Source: Azospirillum sp. TSO35-2
GTDB taxonomy: Bacteria; Pseudomonadota; Alphaproteobacteria; Azospirillales; Azospirillaceae
DNA length: 64,000 nt
NCBI RefSeq assembly: GCF_003116095.1
Contig: NZ_LGRA01000018.1
Span: 704,739 to 768,738 of the forward strand
Reading direction: 5' to 3'
Part shown: piece after piece, positions 27,823-36,953 of the stretch
Layout: each line of letters opens with the position of its first letter
How positions within the stretch are numbered: the stretch's first letter is position 1
Notes under the pieces: generated by a model
Database searches by the model: none
Told to the model about the DNA's origin: nothing
Seen by the model: only the letters and a program-made list of their open reading frames with translations
Translations under genes and position numbers: made by a program

Positions 27823-30302
27823 GCGTTCCCCCTGTAGCGGACGGGCGCCAGCGCGTTCAGCGCGTGGACCTCGCCATCCGGCGTTTCCCCATCCGATGCC
27901 CCCAGGCCAATCCCAATGCCCCCAGCCCGGGCGCACGGCCGCAGGCGAACCGTCCGTTCGACGCCGGGGGGCAGGTGGAACCACGACTCCTCGGCGTGGA
28001 ACCGCTCGTCCTCGACATGCACCGAACAGGCGAACCGCCGGGTGGCGAGCCGCAGCACCCAATCCCCTCCCCGCCGCTCGGCCACGGCCGTCAGGCCCAG
28101 ATCCGCGCGCGGCAGCAAGCGTCCGCCAGGGAAATGATGTGACTCATCGATTGGTTCCCCACCACCATCGGCCGACACCAGTTGGGCCGTCACCGCGTCG
28201 TGCGGACACGGCCCGAACCGGTAGGCATAGGTGGCGTCAAAGAAGCGGTCCGACAACTCAGCCATTGGGAGAGCGACCGCCCCCCGCGCCGGAAGCGTCA
28301 CCGGCCGCTCCACCCGCAGCACCGGCACCGCCCCGTCACGCCACGCCGTCAGCCGCAGCAGGGCGTCCACCGGCCGGGCGCCGTCGTTGACCAGATGCAC
28401 CGCCAGCCCGTTCACCCCCTCGTCGGTCAGGATCACCCGCTGCGGACGGAAGGCGCGCTGCAGGGCGTGCCACGCCGGCTTGGGCGTGCCGTCGGCGGCG
28501 ACGACGCCCCAGCCGGCCCCCGGCCACAGGTCGCGCCACTGCCAGACCAGCCCGCCGGCGCAGGAGGATCCCGCCCGGCGCCACTCGTCGAACACCGCCT
28601 GCATCACCTCGCCGGTCACCGCGCGCGACAGGCGGCGATAGCGGTCGGGATCCTCGGTGCGCAGCCGGCGCGGGTCGACGCGGTAGAGGTCTTCCAGATA
28701 TTGGTCCCGCACATCCTCGAAGTCCCAGGAGGCGCCGGGGTCGCGCGGCACCCGTTCCTTCCAGCGCGGATGATGCAGCGCCGGCACGCCCAGCGGGTCG
28801 CCCTCCGGCACGTTGGCGAAGGCGAGGCATTCGCTGGCGAAGCGCACATCCGCCCGCCGCGCGTCGTCCAGCGGCCGCAGATAGGCGCCGACGCCGTAAT
28901 AGTGGCTGACCCCGGCGTTGGCGATGAAGGGCAGCGCCCCACCGCTGGGCGAGTTCGGCACCAGGACCAGGTCGGGCCGCCGCGCCGCCGCCTCCGCGGT
29001 CCACACCGCCTCCAGCGCCGGCTGGGTCCGGGAGGCGCGCGGCAGGCCGAGCATGGCCGCCTGCTGCTCCATCTCGCTGCCGCCGCACAGCACCGCCAGC
29101 GAAGGCGACGCCTGGGTGCGGTCGAGCAGCTGGGCGATCTCCGCCCGGACACTCTCCAGGAAGGCCGGGTCAGTCGGGTAGTCGAAGTTGGCGAGCATCG
29201 CGTCCTGCCAGACCAGGATGCCCAGCTCGTCGCACAGCTCGAAGAAGGCGTCGCCCTCGTACAGCATGGTGCCGCCGACGCGGACCATGTTGGCGCCGGC
29301 CTCGCGCATCTGGCGCAGGGCGGGCTCATAGACCGCACGGTCGGACGACAGGCCGACGATGTCGGGCGGGGTCCAGCAGCCGCCGCGGCAGAAGACGCGG
29401 ACGCCGTTCACCAGCAGGGCGAAGCCGCGGCCATCCGGTCCGCGATCGACGGCGAGCGAACGGAAGCCGACCCGTCCCAACTCGATGTCGGTCGTGCCGA
29501 TGCGGGCGGTCACCGCGTGCAGCGCCGGCTCGCCATGGCTGTGCGGCCACCAGGGCGCCACCCCCGGCACCGTCAGGTCGGCGTGGAAGGCGTCGATCCC
29601 GTCGAAGGCCAGGGGGACGGCGGTGCCGGCGACCTCGACCGTGCCGGTGGTTCCGGCGGCCGCGCCCTCCACCGTCAGGCGCAGCGACAGGCGGCCGTCG
29701 CGGCCGTCGTAGCCGCTGCGCAGGTCGGCGGCGAGCACGCGCAGCGGGCCGCTGTCCTCCACCAGCTCCACCGGGCGGTAGGGACCGACGGCGTGGACCG
29801 GCGGGCACCAGCCCGGCATGTGGCCGAGCAGCGTGGTGCGGACGAAGCGCAGGGCCGCCGGCTCCGCCAGCTTGGTGCGCCAGCGCGCCCGACCCTTCTT
29901 CGCCGCCAGCGCCGGGTGCAGCGCGTGGAAGCGGATGGCCAGTTCGGCCTCGCCGTTCAGCGTCACCGGCACCTCGTGCGCCAGATGCATGCTGTCGGAG
30001 GTCAGGATGCATTCCCCGTCCAGCCGGACCTCCGCCAGGGTGGCGAGGCCGTGGAAGCGCAGGACGCGCGGTCCGTGGCCGTACAAACGTGTCAGGAAGA
30101 GACTGTCCGTGTCGTGCAGCGCGGACGGCGCCTCCAGCGACCACCGCCCGGCCGCGCGCAAGGCCTGGGCAGCGGTGCCGGGAACGGTCGCGGCAAGGGG
30201 TTCGCCTTGATCACCCGGCGCGCCGGGCGGCAGGAGGGACATCGTCCATCCATCCGTCAGGGCGGTGACCCGCCGTCCGCCGACCGATCTGATCCGCGCC
30301 AT
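27819..30302 (-). CDS. Glycoside hydrolase family 2, beta-mannosidase-like
   Basis: The 827-residue protein has a GH2 jelly-roll N-terminus, an immunoglobulin-like domain and a TIM barrel. The barrel has beta-mannosidase hallmarks: VNGVRVFCRGGCWTPPD, MREAGANMVRVGGTMLYE, LGILVWQDAMLANFDYPTD. The acid/base candidate is E410 in CGGSEMEQ, where the usual Asn of the NE pair is Ser. The nucleophile candidate is E491 in FASEC. There is no signal peptide, so it acts in the cytoplasm. It is embedded in the carrier-protein operon (6 bp after DUF1839, ATGA overlap with the hydrolase), which implies a sugar in this pathway. The Asn-to-Ser change may lower or alter activity. Confidence 0.82.
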   Translation of the reverse strand: MARIRSVGGRRVTALTDGWTMSLLPPGAPGDQGEPLAATVPGTAAQALRAAGRWSLEAPSALHDTDSLFLTRLYGHGPRVLRFHGLATLAEVRLDGECILTSDSMHLAHEVPVTLNGEAELAIRFHALHPALAAKKGRARWRTKLAEPAALRFVRTTLLGHMPGWCPPVHAVGPYRPVELVEDSGPLRVLAADLRSGYDGRDGRLSLRLTVEGAAAGTTGTVEVAGTAVPLAFDGIDAFHADLTVPGVAPWWPHSHGEPALHAVTARIGTTDIELGRVGFRSLAVDRGPDGRGFALLVNGVRVFCRGGCWTPPDIVGLSSDRAVYEPALRQMREAGANMVRVGGTMLYEGDAFFELCDELGILVWQDAMLANFDYPTDPAFLESVRAEIAQLLDRTQASPSLAVLCGGSEMEQQAAMLGLPRASRTQPALEAVWTAEAAARRPDLVLVPNSPSGGALPFIANAGVSHYYGVGAYLRPLDDARRADVRFASECLAFANVPEGDPLGVPALHHPRWKERVPRDPGASWDFEDVRDQYLEDLYRVDPRRLRTEDPDRYRRLSRAVTGEVMQAVFDEWRRAGSSCAGGLVWQWRDLWPGAGWGVVAADGTPKPAWHALQRAFRPQRVILTDEGVNGLAVHLVNDGARPVDALLRLTAWRDGAVPVLRVERPVTLPARGAVALPMAELSDRFFDATYAYRFGPCPHDAVTAQLVSADGGGEPIDESHHFPGGRLLPRADLGLTAVAERRGGDWVLRLATRRFACSVHVEDERFHAEESWFHLPPGVERTVRLRPCARAGGIGIGLGASDGETPDGEVHALNALAPVRYRGNA

Positions 30303-30308
30303 CGCCCC

Positions 30309-31265
30309 TCACCCGTAGTGACGGTTCAAGGCGCCGAGCGCGGTGTCGTGGGCACGTTCCAGCCGGTCGAAGCTGTCGGTCAGGTCGGGGGCCTTGCGCC
30401 GCGCCACCGTGCGGGCAAGCTGGAACTGCATCGCCTTGGCGCCCTCGGCGATCGACCGGCAGGCCTCCACCGCCTCGGCCGGGCCGTCGAGCCAGCCGAC
30501 ATGGGCGCCCAGCAGCTCGAAATTGGCGCCGAGCTGGCGCAGCAGGTTGAAGGCGTAGAGGTGGAAATCCTCCATCGGCCGCGCCAGCAGCCGGTCGAGA
30601 TGCTCCGGGAAGGCGGCGCGGTAGGCGGTCACCGGGTTGCCCGCCGGCCGCCGCGCCAGATGCCGCCGCATCAGGTCGAGCGAGGCGCCGACCAGCGCCC
30701 GGCCCTCCAGCGGCGGCCGGCCGGTCTTGACGAACTCGACATAGGGGAACAGCGGCCCTGCGGCGGCAGCGAAGGCGCCGTCATAGTCGGCGCCCTCCAG
30801 CCGGTAAAAGCCGGCGTTGTGGAAATAGTCCATCCAGCGCGCCGCCGGATCGATCCGCACGATGCCGACCGTCGTCTTGACGTGGGTGGTGCCGTAGGAG
30901 GTGCCGCGGGTGTCGGGCAGGTGGAAGCCGTCGACCTCGACCAGCACCAGACCGCCGTCGGAGGTGCGGCGCAACTGCTCGGCGGCGTGGGCCTCGACGC
31001 TGTCGTAGATCGCCAGCTCCTGCACGCGCAGGCCGTACAGCGTCTCCAGATCCTCCAGCGGCACCTTGAAGAAGGTGAACTGGTCGCCCTCGAAGTCCTG
31101 GGTCACGGTGAAGCCCAGCATCGCCAGCGGGTCGAGCCCGCGGGCGTGCAGCGCCTCGATCCAGAGGTCGACGTAGCAGTTGGTCTCCGGCCAGATGCGC
31201 TCGCCCTGGTGCAGGGGGTGGCGGGCGTAGCCGTCGGGTCGGTGCGGCGTCCACATGATGCCCAT
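30309..31265 (-). CDS. DUF1839 family protein
   Basis: This soluble 318-residue protein matches the DUF1839 pattern: HPLHQGERIWPETNCYVDLWIEALHARGLDPLAMLGFTVTQDFEGDQFTFFKVP near the N-terminus, then VEVDGFHLPDTRGTSYGTTHVKTTVGI. NCYVD and SYGTTHVKT look like conserved polar sites. A Cys/His pair of this kind suggests a papain-like (C39/NlpC-type) or transferase fold, which is speculation. The family recurs next to amino acid:[carrier protein] ligases. The start codon overlaps the ligase stop by one base (TGATG), so translation is coupled. It may take the aminoacyl group from the carrier protein. Confidence 0.82.
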   Translation of the reverse strand: MGIMWTPHRPDGYARHPLHQGERIWPETNCYVDLWIEALHARGLDPLAMLGFTVTQDFEGDQFTFFKVPLEDLETLYGLRVQELAIYDSVEAHAAEQLRRTSDGGLVLVEVDGFHLPDTRGTSYGTTHVKTTVGIVRIDPAARWMDYFHNAGFYRLEGADYDGAFAAAAGPLFPYVEFVKTGRPPLEGRALVGASLDLMRRHLARRPAGNPVTAYRAAFPEHLDRLLARPMEDFHLYAFNLLRQLGANFELLGAHVGWLDGPAEAVEACRSIAEGAKAMQFQLARTVARRKAPDLTDSFDRLERAHDTALGALNRHYG

Positions 31266-32191
31266 CAGCCCCACAGCACCTGACGGACCGCCGCCGGCCA
31301 GGATTCCGGGTCGAAGCCGTGGTGGCGGAACAGCGCCAGCGCCACGCGCTCCATCCCGAAGCCGACGCAGGCGGTGTGCGCGACCGCGCCGTCGGCGCCG
31401 TGGATGTCCCACAGATGGCCGAAATGGTCCTGGTGGTAGTTGAAGCTGAGGCAGGCGGTCGGCTTCTCCACGCTGGTGATCGGGATCAGCAGCTCGAATT
31501 TCAGCTTCTGCTCGCGCTGGCTGCTCGACAGCATGGCGCCGGCCCGGCCGAAGAAGGGGTCGTTGGCGACGTCGACGTCGAGCGGCACCCCCAGCGAGGC
31601 CATCATCGCCCGGCCGCGCTCCAGCCACAGCTCGCGGAACGCCACGACCTGGTCGGGCGTGCCGATGCGGATGTACTCGCGCATGCGGAACAGCTGCATG
31701 CGGGCGGGGTCGATCGACGGCTCGTGCCGGAAGCAGTAGGAGAAGACGTCGATCAGGTGGCCCTCGTCCGGCAGCGCGCCGCGCCGTGCGATGGTCGGGT
31801 AGACCGGGTAGCAGGCCGCCGGGGTCATCACCACGTCGGTCGCCGCCTGGTCCTCGGTCCAGTCCTGGCCCTCCTCCAGCCGGCGCAGCAGGGTGCGGTG
31901 CGCCTTCTCGTCGCCGGCGAAGCTGTGGATGGTGCCGGCCAGATGCGGGAAGCTCTTCAGATACTCGCTTTCCTCGAAATACCGGCGGTTGAGGGCGGGC
32001 GGAAAGCGCATGACCTCCGCGCCGTCGCCGCCGCCCCAGCGGGTGACCAGGGCGTCGAACCGCTCCACCACGTCCTCGAACACGCCGCTGCGGCCGTACA
32101 GGCCATCCACGCCGGTCGGGATCAGAAGGCCCGCGTCGACCAGCTCGTCGCGATAGGCCGCTTGCGCCGCCGCTGCATCCATCATGTTCAT
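31265..32191 (-). CDS. Amino acid:[carrier protein] ligase (class II aaRS homologue)
   Basis: The 308-residue protein is a class II aminoacyl-tRNA-synthetase catalytic core without any tRNA-binding domain. Motif 2 appears as [11 protein letters not shown] (168-177) and motif 3 as [12 protein letters not shown] (277-288). The likely zinc ligands are C127, E172 and C275, the Cys/Glu/Cys set of methanogen-type SerRS. This matches the Bradyrhizobium-type enzymes shown to activate an amino acid and load it onto the phosphopantetheine of a carrier protein instead of tRNA. The carrier protein is two genes upstream. Glycine or alanine are known substrates in the family; this one is not predicted here. 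ATGA overlap with the flavoprotein gene fixes the start. Confidence 0.88.
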   Translation of the reverse strand: MNMMDAAAAQAAYRDELVDAGLLIPTGVDGLYGRSGVFEDVVERFDALVTRWGGGDGAEVMRFPPALNRRYFEESEYLKSFPHLAGTIHSFAGDEKAHRTLLRRLEEGQDWTEDQAATDVVMTPAACYPVYPTIARRGALPDEGHLIDVFSYCFRHEPSIDPARMQLFRMREYIRIGTPDQVVAFRELWLERGRAMMASLGVPLDVDVANDPFFGRAGAMLSSSQREQKLKFELLIPITSVEKPTACLSFNYHQDHFGHLWDIHGADGAVAHTACVGFGMERVALALFRHHGFDPESWPAAVRQVLWG

Positions 32192-33357
32192 TCGAATGGC
32201 CCCGATCCGTCCCGTTGAACGAGAAGCTGAGTGGCGATGTGCGACATGATCCGGTCGTTGCCGATCATCAGCGCGGCGGAATGGGCGTCGCGCAGGTGGC
32301 GGCCCAGGCTGTAGGGGGTGTCGTTGCGGTAGCCGGCCAGCCCGCAGGTGCGGATCGCCGCCTCCACCACCTCGCGCACCAGCTCCGAGGTGGTGACCTT
32401 CAGCGTGCCCATCGCGGTGGCGAAGGACAGGCCGGTCAGCAGCTCCGGCGAGCCGCTGGCCAGCTCGTACTGGCGGATGGCGGTCAGGATGGCGGCCTTC
32501 ATCGACTGCAGCCTGGCCGTCGCCTCCGCCAGCCGGACGGCCGAGGCCGGGGTGGTGCCCGGCTTGCGCTTGGCCTCCGACCGGACATAGGCGCGGGCGC
32601 GGCTGACGGCGTCGGCGGCGATGCCGAGCCAGGTGCTGCTCCACAGGATGTGGGTCACCGGCAGCATGGTCTGGGCCGACAGGTCGGCGTAGGGCAGCGG
32701 CAGGATCTGGTCGATGCCGCCCGCCGCCTCCAGCCGGTAGCCGTCGGAGCAGGTGCCGCGCATGCCCATCGCGTCCCACAGCGTCGTCTTCTCCAGCCGG
32801 TAGTCCTCCTTGGTCACCACCACCAGCACCTGGTCGGAGGAGGGCGCCTCCGGGTTGCGGCGCGCGGTGACCAGGATCACGTCGGACTGGTCGCCGTAGG
32901 AGATGACCGAAGCGTTCTTGGCCAGGGTGAAGCGGTCGCCCTCGGCCCGGACGGCGCAGACGCTGTTGCGGATGTCGCCGCCGGTCTCCGCCTCCGTCGT
33001 CGCCGAGCCGAGCAGAAGCTGGTCGGCGGCGATGCGGGTCATCAGGGCGCGGTGCCAGCCGTCGCGGCCGTGGTTGACCAGACAGGCGACCTGGATCTGG
33101 TGCATGGCGTAGATCATGCCGGTGGCGGCACAGCCGCGGGCCAGCGCGTGGCAGGCCGACGCCACGTCGAACAGCGAGGCGCCGCTGCCGCCGCAGTCGG
33201 CCGGGACCATGACGCCCAGCAGCCCCTGTTCGCGCAGCGCGTCGAACGCCTCGGCGGGGAACCGGCTGTTGCGGTCGACGTCGTCGGCGTGGCGCGCCGC
33301 GATCCCGGCCCCGACGGCACGCGCCCGGGCGGCGAGACCTGGGACCGCCGCGTTCAC
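32188..33357 (-). CDS. Acyl-CoA-dehydrogenase-like flavoprotein
   Basis: The 389-residue protein has the three-part acyl-CoA dehydrogenase fold: helical N-terminus ([21 protein letters not shown]), FAD/beta domain ([32 protein letters not shown]) and a C-terminal helical domain ([35 protein letters not shown]). The position that holds the catalytic Glu in many ACADs (EG before T/N in the last motif) reads IGND here, so the usual base is absent. It may act on an aminoacyl-carrier protein, either as a dehydrogenase using another base or as a flavin oxygenase. The GTG start overlaps the carrier protein stop as GTGA. Confidence 0.85.
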   Translation of the reverse strand: MNAAVPGLAARARAVGAGIAARHADDVDRNSRFPAEAFDALREQGLLGVMVPADCGGSGASLFDVASACHALARGCAATGMIYAMHQIQVACLVNHGRDGWHRALMTRIAADQLLLGSATTEAETGGDIRNSVCAVRAEGDRFTLAKNASVISYGDQSDVILVTARRNPEAPSSDQVLVVVTKEDYRLEKTTLWDAMGMRGTCSDGYRLEAAGGIDQILPLPYADLSAQTMLPVTHILWSSTWLGIAADAVSRARAYVRSEAKRKPGTTPASAVRLAEATARLQSMKAAILTAIRQYELASGSPELLTGLSFATAMGTLKVTTSELVREVVEAAIRTCGLAGYRNDTPYSLGRHLRDAHSAALMIGNDRIMSHIATQLLVQRDGSGPFE

Positions 33358-33716
33358 GCGACGTCCCCGTCGAGCAGGCCGCGCACCGCGTCGCGGATGG
33401 CCGCCATGCTTTCGAAGGTGCGGCGGTTCAGCAGTTTTTCCGGAAACTCGACGTCGAACTGCTCCTCCAGCCCCAGCATCAGGCCGACGCAGCCGTGCGA
33501 GGTGAGGCCGGCGGCGTAGAGGTCGTCGTCGGCGTGCAGCGTGGCGGCGTCGACCGCCAGCCCGCCGCATTCGGCCAGCACGGCGCGGATGTCGGCGATC
33601 ATCTGTTCATCGGTGCCGCCGATCCCGGCGGCGTGCGGTCCGGCGGAAGGCGATCCAGCGGTCTGCGAGCCATCGTAGGACGAGTTGGCGAAGACGGGGC
33701 TGACATCCTGCGGCAT
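33354..33716 (-). CDS. Acyl/aminoacyl carrier protein
   Basis: The 120-residue protein has a disordered N-terminal 35 residues and then a phosphopantetheine carrier domain: [53 protein letters not shown]. Ser73 in GLTSH is the prosthetic group site (DSL in ordinary ACPs). It is not a housekeeping AcpP, which is shorter, acidic and lies in a fab cluster. It is the first gene of the six-gene operon and the expected acceptor for the ligase two genes downstream. ATG 33716 has an AAGAGG site; a GTG at 33758 is in frame upstream. Confidence 0.88.
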   Translation of the reverse strand: MPQDVSPVFANSSYDGSQTAGSPSAGPHAAGIGGTDEQMIADIRAVLAECGGLAVDAATLHADDDLYAAGLTSHGCVGLMLGLEEQFDVEFPEKLLNRRTFESMAAIRDAVRGLLDGDVA

Positions 33717-34282
33717 TCTCGGAACCTCTTGGAAACGCGATAGTCCCAAGCTAGCCACGCCACCCAGGTGCTTCCAGGCGGCATCGGTATGGCAGTGCCG
33801 CTATCCTTGTGATGAGGTTTTCGCCGGATGGGGTAAGCAGACGGATAGCGTCGGCCGATGGTGACGGCCACGGTCCGGACGGCAGGCCGGCCGCCGGGCC
33901 GGGGCCATAAACCTTGAGCTGTAGCGCGGAAATAGGCCGTTGGGCGACGGCCCCGCCGGAGCGGCCGAACGGCATGGAGTGCCACGAAGGGGGTAGCCGG
34001 GTACGCCGGAAAACCGGATTACCCCATTCGGAAAGACGGCGTGCAGCAAGGCCGGGGGCTTCCGTATGATGGAAGTTCCTGCAGTGTTTTTTCATGATAG
34101 TGGAAAACAGATTGACGCGGCATCGCGCAGTGGAAACCATGCCCGGGCCGGTGTGACCGATCGCCGCAGAGCCCATTCAGGGGTTGCGGTTCCGCGCCTG
34201 CGATCAACGCGCAGGCGCGGTCGGTAGGGGGCGACCGGCGTCCGGGACTTGCGACCACACCCGCCGGGAGACACCACGCATC
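33717..34282. other. 566-bp divergent intergenic region
   Basis: No convincing gene was seen. It separates the carrier-protein operon (minus) from the chemoreceptor (plus) and must hold both promoters. The part 34075-34135 is AT-richer than its surroundings and includes a T6 run and a TTGACG at 34112-34117, but no well-spaced -10 box. Short open frames on the minus strand have no ribosome sites and unusual composition. Confidence 0.5.
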
Positions 34283-36943
34283 ATGGCCTCACACATCCTG
34301 GACAGCGCCGCATCGGCTGCTGCGCATTCCGGCGACCGTTCGGGTCCCGCCACCGGCCGCCGCCTCGGCGTGCGCGCCAAGCTGCTGCTGGCCTTCGCCG
34401 GCATGGCGGCGATGACGGTGGCGGCCAGCGCCGTCGGGCTGGTCTCCTTCGCCGCGGTGGAAACGCCGATGGCGCAGATCGCCGACACCACCCTGCCGGA
34501 GATGGAGCTGGCGACCCGGCTGGCCGGCGAAAGCAGCCGCATCGCCACGGCGGCCCCGACCCTGGACGGCGCCGACACCCAGCAGGAACGCGAGCGCATC
34601 CAGTCCGAAACCCAGGGCCGCGCCCGGACCTTCCTGGCCCTGGTCGACGATCTGGCCAACCGCCGGCCGCGGGATCCGCTGCTGTCGGAGGTGCGCGACA
34701 CCGGAAAGGCGCTGATCGGGACGCTCGACACCGAAAACGAGGCGGTGGCCCGCCGCCTGTCGGCGCAGGCCCGCCGCGAGGCCGCCACCGCCCGGCTGAC
34801 GCAGGTCTATGACGGCTTCCTCAAGACGCTGGGGCCGCTGGTCGACCGCGCCGGCCAAGCCCTGCACGACAAGGGCGAGGCGCTGGACGGCGGGACCGAC
34901 CGCGACATGCGGAGCCTGTCCGACGCCATCCGCTCGATGATCGCGCTCTATGACCTGCGGGGCAGCATCGCCGGTGCGCTCGACGCCATGAACCGCTCCG
35001 GCACCGCGCCCAGCGCGGCGGCCATCGCCCAGCTTCAGCAGGCCTATCTGGAATCCTCGTCCCAGGTGACCGCCACCGTCGGCACGCTGGGCGACCGGCT
35101 GCCGCCGGGGACCGCCGGGAAGATCGAGACGCTGTTCCTCTACGGCTACGGCAAGGGCAACGTGTTCGACCTGCGCCGCGCCGCGCTGGACGGCACGGAG
35201 AACAGCGACGGCGCCGTCGACCGCAAGCTCGACGACCGGCTGACCGAGGCGCGGGCGCGCGCCGCCGAGCTGCTCGACGCGCTGCAGGCGCCGCTGCGCC
35301 GGGTGCAGAGCGAGATCAAGCGCGCCAACTTCGACGTCCGCTCGCAGGTCCAGGACGCCATCCAGGATCTGCTGGGCCGCGGCCTGGACCGTTTCCGCAC
35401 CCATCTGGAGCTGTCGACCTACGGCACCGCCCTGGCCGGCGTGCTGAACGAGGCGGCGCAGGCGCCCGACGCCGCGCGGCTGGAGGTGCTGGAGGCGCGC
35501 TTCGCCGCCACCGCGATGGCGCTCGATGGGCGTGTGTCGAAGCTTGGCGACGAGGGCGAGGGCAAGGGGGAAGACGGCGCCGGCAAGGCCGCCATCGCCG
35601 CCGCGATCGACGCGCTGTCGGCTTTCGGCCGCGGCGACGACGGCATCATCGCCCTGCGGCGGGCCGAGCTGGCGGCGGGCGCCGACACCGCGCGGGTGCT
35701 GGCGGACAACCGGACGCTGGCCGAACGCTTCGCCACCACCGTCGACCGCCAGATCGCCGCGATGAAGACGGAGGCGGAGACGGCCGTCGCCGGAACCGGC
35801 GGGACCATCGCCGCCGGCCGCCGGATGCTGATCCTGTTCGCCATCGGCAGTCTGGTCGGCGCGGTGGCGCTGGCCTGGTTCGTCGTCGGGCGCCACATCG
35901 TCGCCCGGCTCAGCCTGTTGTCCGACGCCATGCGGGCGATCGCCGCCGGCGACCTGAACGCCGCGATCCCGGCCGTCGGCGCCGACGAGATCGGCGACAT
36001 GACCCGCGCGCTGGCCGTCTTCCGCGACACCGCCAACGCCGCCAACGAGGCCAACGCCCGCGCTGAAACCGAACGCCGCCGCGCCGCCGGGGAGCGCCGC
36101 CGCGCCATGGTCGAGATGGCGGAAAGCTTCGAAAGCAGCGTGCGCGGCGTCCTCGACCGCGTCGCCCACGTCGCCGGCGACATGCAGGGCATGGCCGAGC
36201 GGATGACCCGCAGCGCCGACACCACCGCCGCCGAGGCGACGACGGCCGCCAGCACCTCGCAGCAGGCGGAAGGCAACGTCAAGGCGGTGGCCGCCGCGAC
36301 GGAGGAGCTGTCGGCCTCGATCCAGGAGATCGGCAGTCAGGTCCACGCCTCAAGCCAGATCGCCCGCAAGGCCGCCGACGAGGCGGAGCGCACCGACCGC
36401 ACGGTGGAGGGCCTGTCGCAGACCGCCAACAAGATCGGCGAGGTGGTTGGCCTGATCCAGTCGATCGCCGGCCAGACCAACCTGCTGGCGCTGAACGCCA
36501 CCATCGAGGCGGCGCGCGCCGGCGAGGCCGGCAAGGGCTTCGCGGTCGTCGCCAGCGAGGTCAAGCTGCTCGCCGGCCAGACCGCCAAGGCCACCGGCGA
36601 GATCCAGGCGCGCATCGCCGAAATCCAGACCGCGTCGGGCACCGCGGTGGAGACGATCGGCGCCGTCACCCGCACCATCGCCCGCATCAACGAAATCGCC
36701 GGCGAGGTTGCCGCCGCGGTCGAACAGCAGACCGCCGCGGTGGGCGAGATCGCCGCCAACATCCACGACGCCGCCGACGGCACCCGCGCCGTGTCCGCCA
36801 ACATCGGCGCCGTCACCACCGCCGCCGCGTCGGCCGAGCAGGCGTCCGCCGTCATGGTGCGGTCGGTCGACACCGTCACCGGCGACGCCGGCCGGATGCG
36901 GCAGGAGGTCGACGGCTTCCTGTCGGCGCTGCGCGCGTCCTGA
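34283..36943 (+). CDS. Methyl-accepting chemotaxis protein
   Basis: The 886-residue chemoreceptor has TM1 at about 32-55 and an unusually long, helix-rich periplasmic region of about 460 residues (predicted four-helix or duplicated bundle). TM2 lies at about 512-535, followed by HAMP ([36 protein letters not shown]). The signalling hairpin has the tip [35 protein letters not shown]. No C-terminal CheR-binding pentapeptide is seen. The ligand is unknown. ATG 34283 with a GGGAG site was chosen over a longer reading without one. Its end is 10 bp from the converging kinase gene. Confidence 0.9.
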   Translation: MASHILDSAASAAAHSGDRSGPATGRRLGVRAKLLLAFAGMAAMTVAASAVGLVSFAAVETPMAQIADTTLPEMELATRLAGESSRIATAAPTLDGADTQQERERIQSETQGRARTFLALVDDLANRRPRDPLLSEVRDTGKALIGTLDTENEAVARRLSAQARREAATARLTQVYDGFLKTLGPLVDRAGQALHDKGEALDGGTDRDMRSLSDAIRSMIALYDLRGSIAGALDAMNRSGTAPSAAAIAQLQQAYLESSSQVTATVGTLGDRLPPGTAGKIETLFLYGYGKGNVFDLRRAALDGTENSDGAVDRKLDDRLTEARARAAELLDALQAPLRRVQSEIKRANFDVRSQVQDAIQDLLGRGLDRFRTHLELSTYGTALAGVLNEAAQAPDAARLEVLEARFAATAMALDGRVSKLGDEGEGKGEDGAGKAAIAAAIDALSAFGRGDDGIIALRRAELAAGADTARVLADNRTLAERFATTVDRQIAAMKTEAETAVAGTGGTIAAGRRMLILFAIGSLVGAVALAWFVVGRHIVARLSLLSDAMRAIAAGDLNAAIPAVGADEIGDMTRALAVFRDTANAANEANARAETERRRAAGERRRAMVEMAESFESSVRGVLDRVAHVAGDMQGMAERMTRSADTTAAEATTAASTSQQAEGNVKAVAAATEELSASIQEIGSQVHASSQIARKAADEAERTDRTVEGLSQTANKIGEVVGLIQSIAGQTNLLALNATIEAARAGEAGKGFAVVASEVKLLAGQTAKATGEIQARIAEIQTASGTAVETIGAVTRTIARINEIAGEVAAAVEQQTAAVGEIAANIHDAADGTRAVSANIGAVTTAAASAEQASAVMVRSVDTVTGDAGRMRQEVDGFLSALRAS

Positions 36944-36953
36944 CCGGAGCGCG

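Noticed and set aside
31265..32191. Seryl-tRNA synthetase
   Set aside because: No N-terminal tRNA-binding arm, length only 308, and a carrier-protein gene in the same operon.
33354..33758. Housekeeping acyl carrier protein AcpP
   Set aside because: It has an N-terminal extension, a GLTSH site, and an operon with the ligase instead of fab genes.
33751..34277. Several short minus-strand open frames between the carrier protein and chemoreceptor genes
   Set aside because: No ribosome-binding sites, biased composition, and mutual overlap; treated as non-coding.
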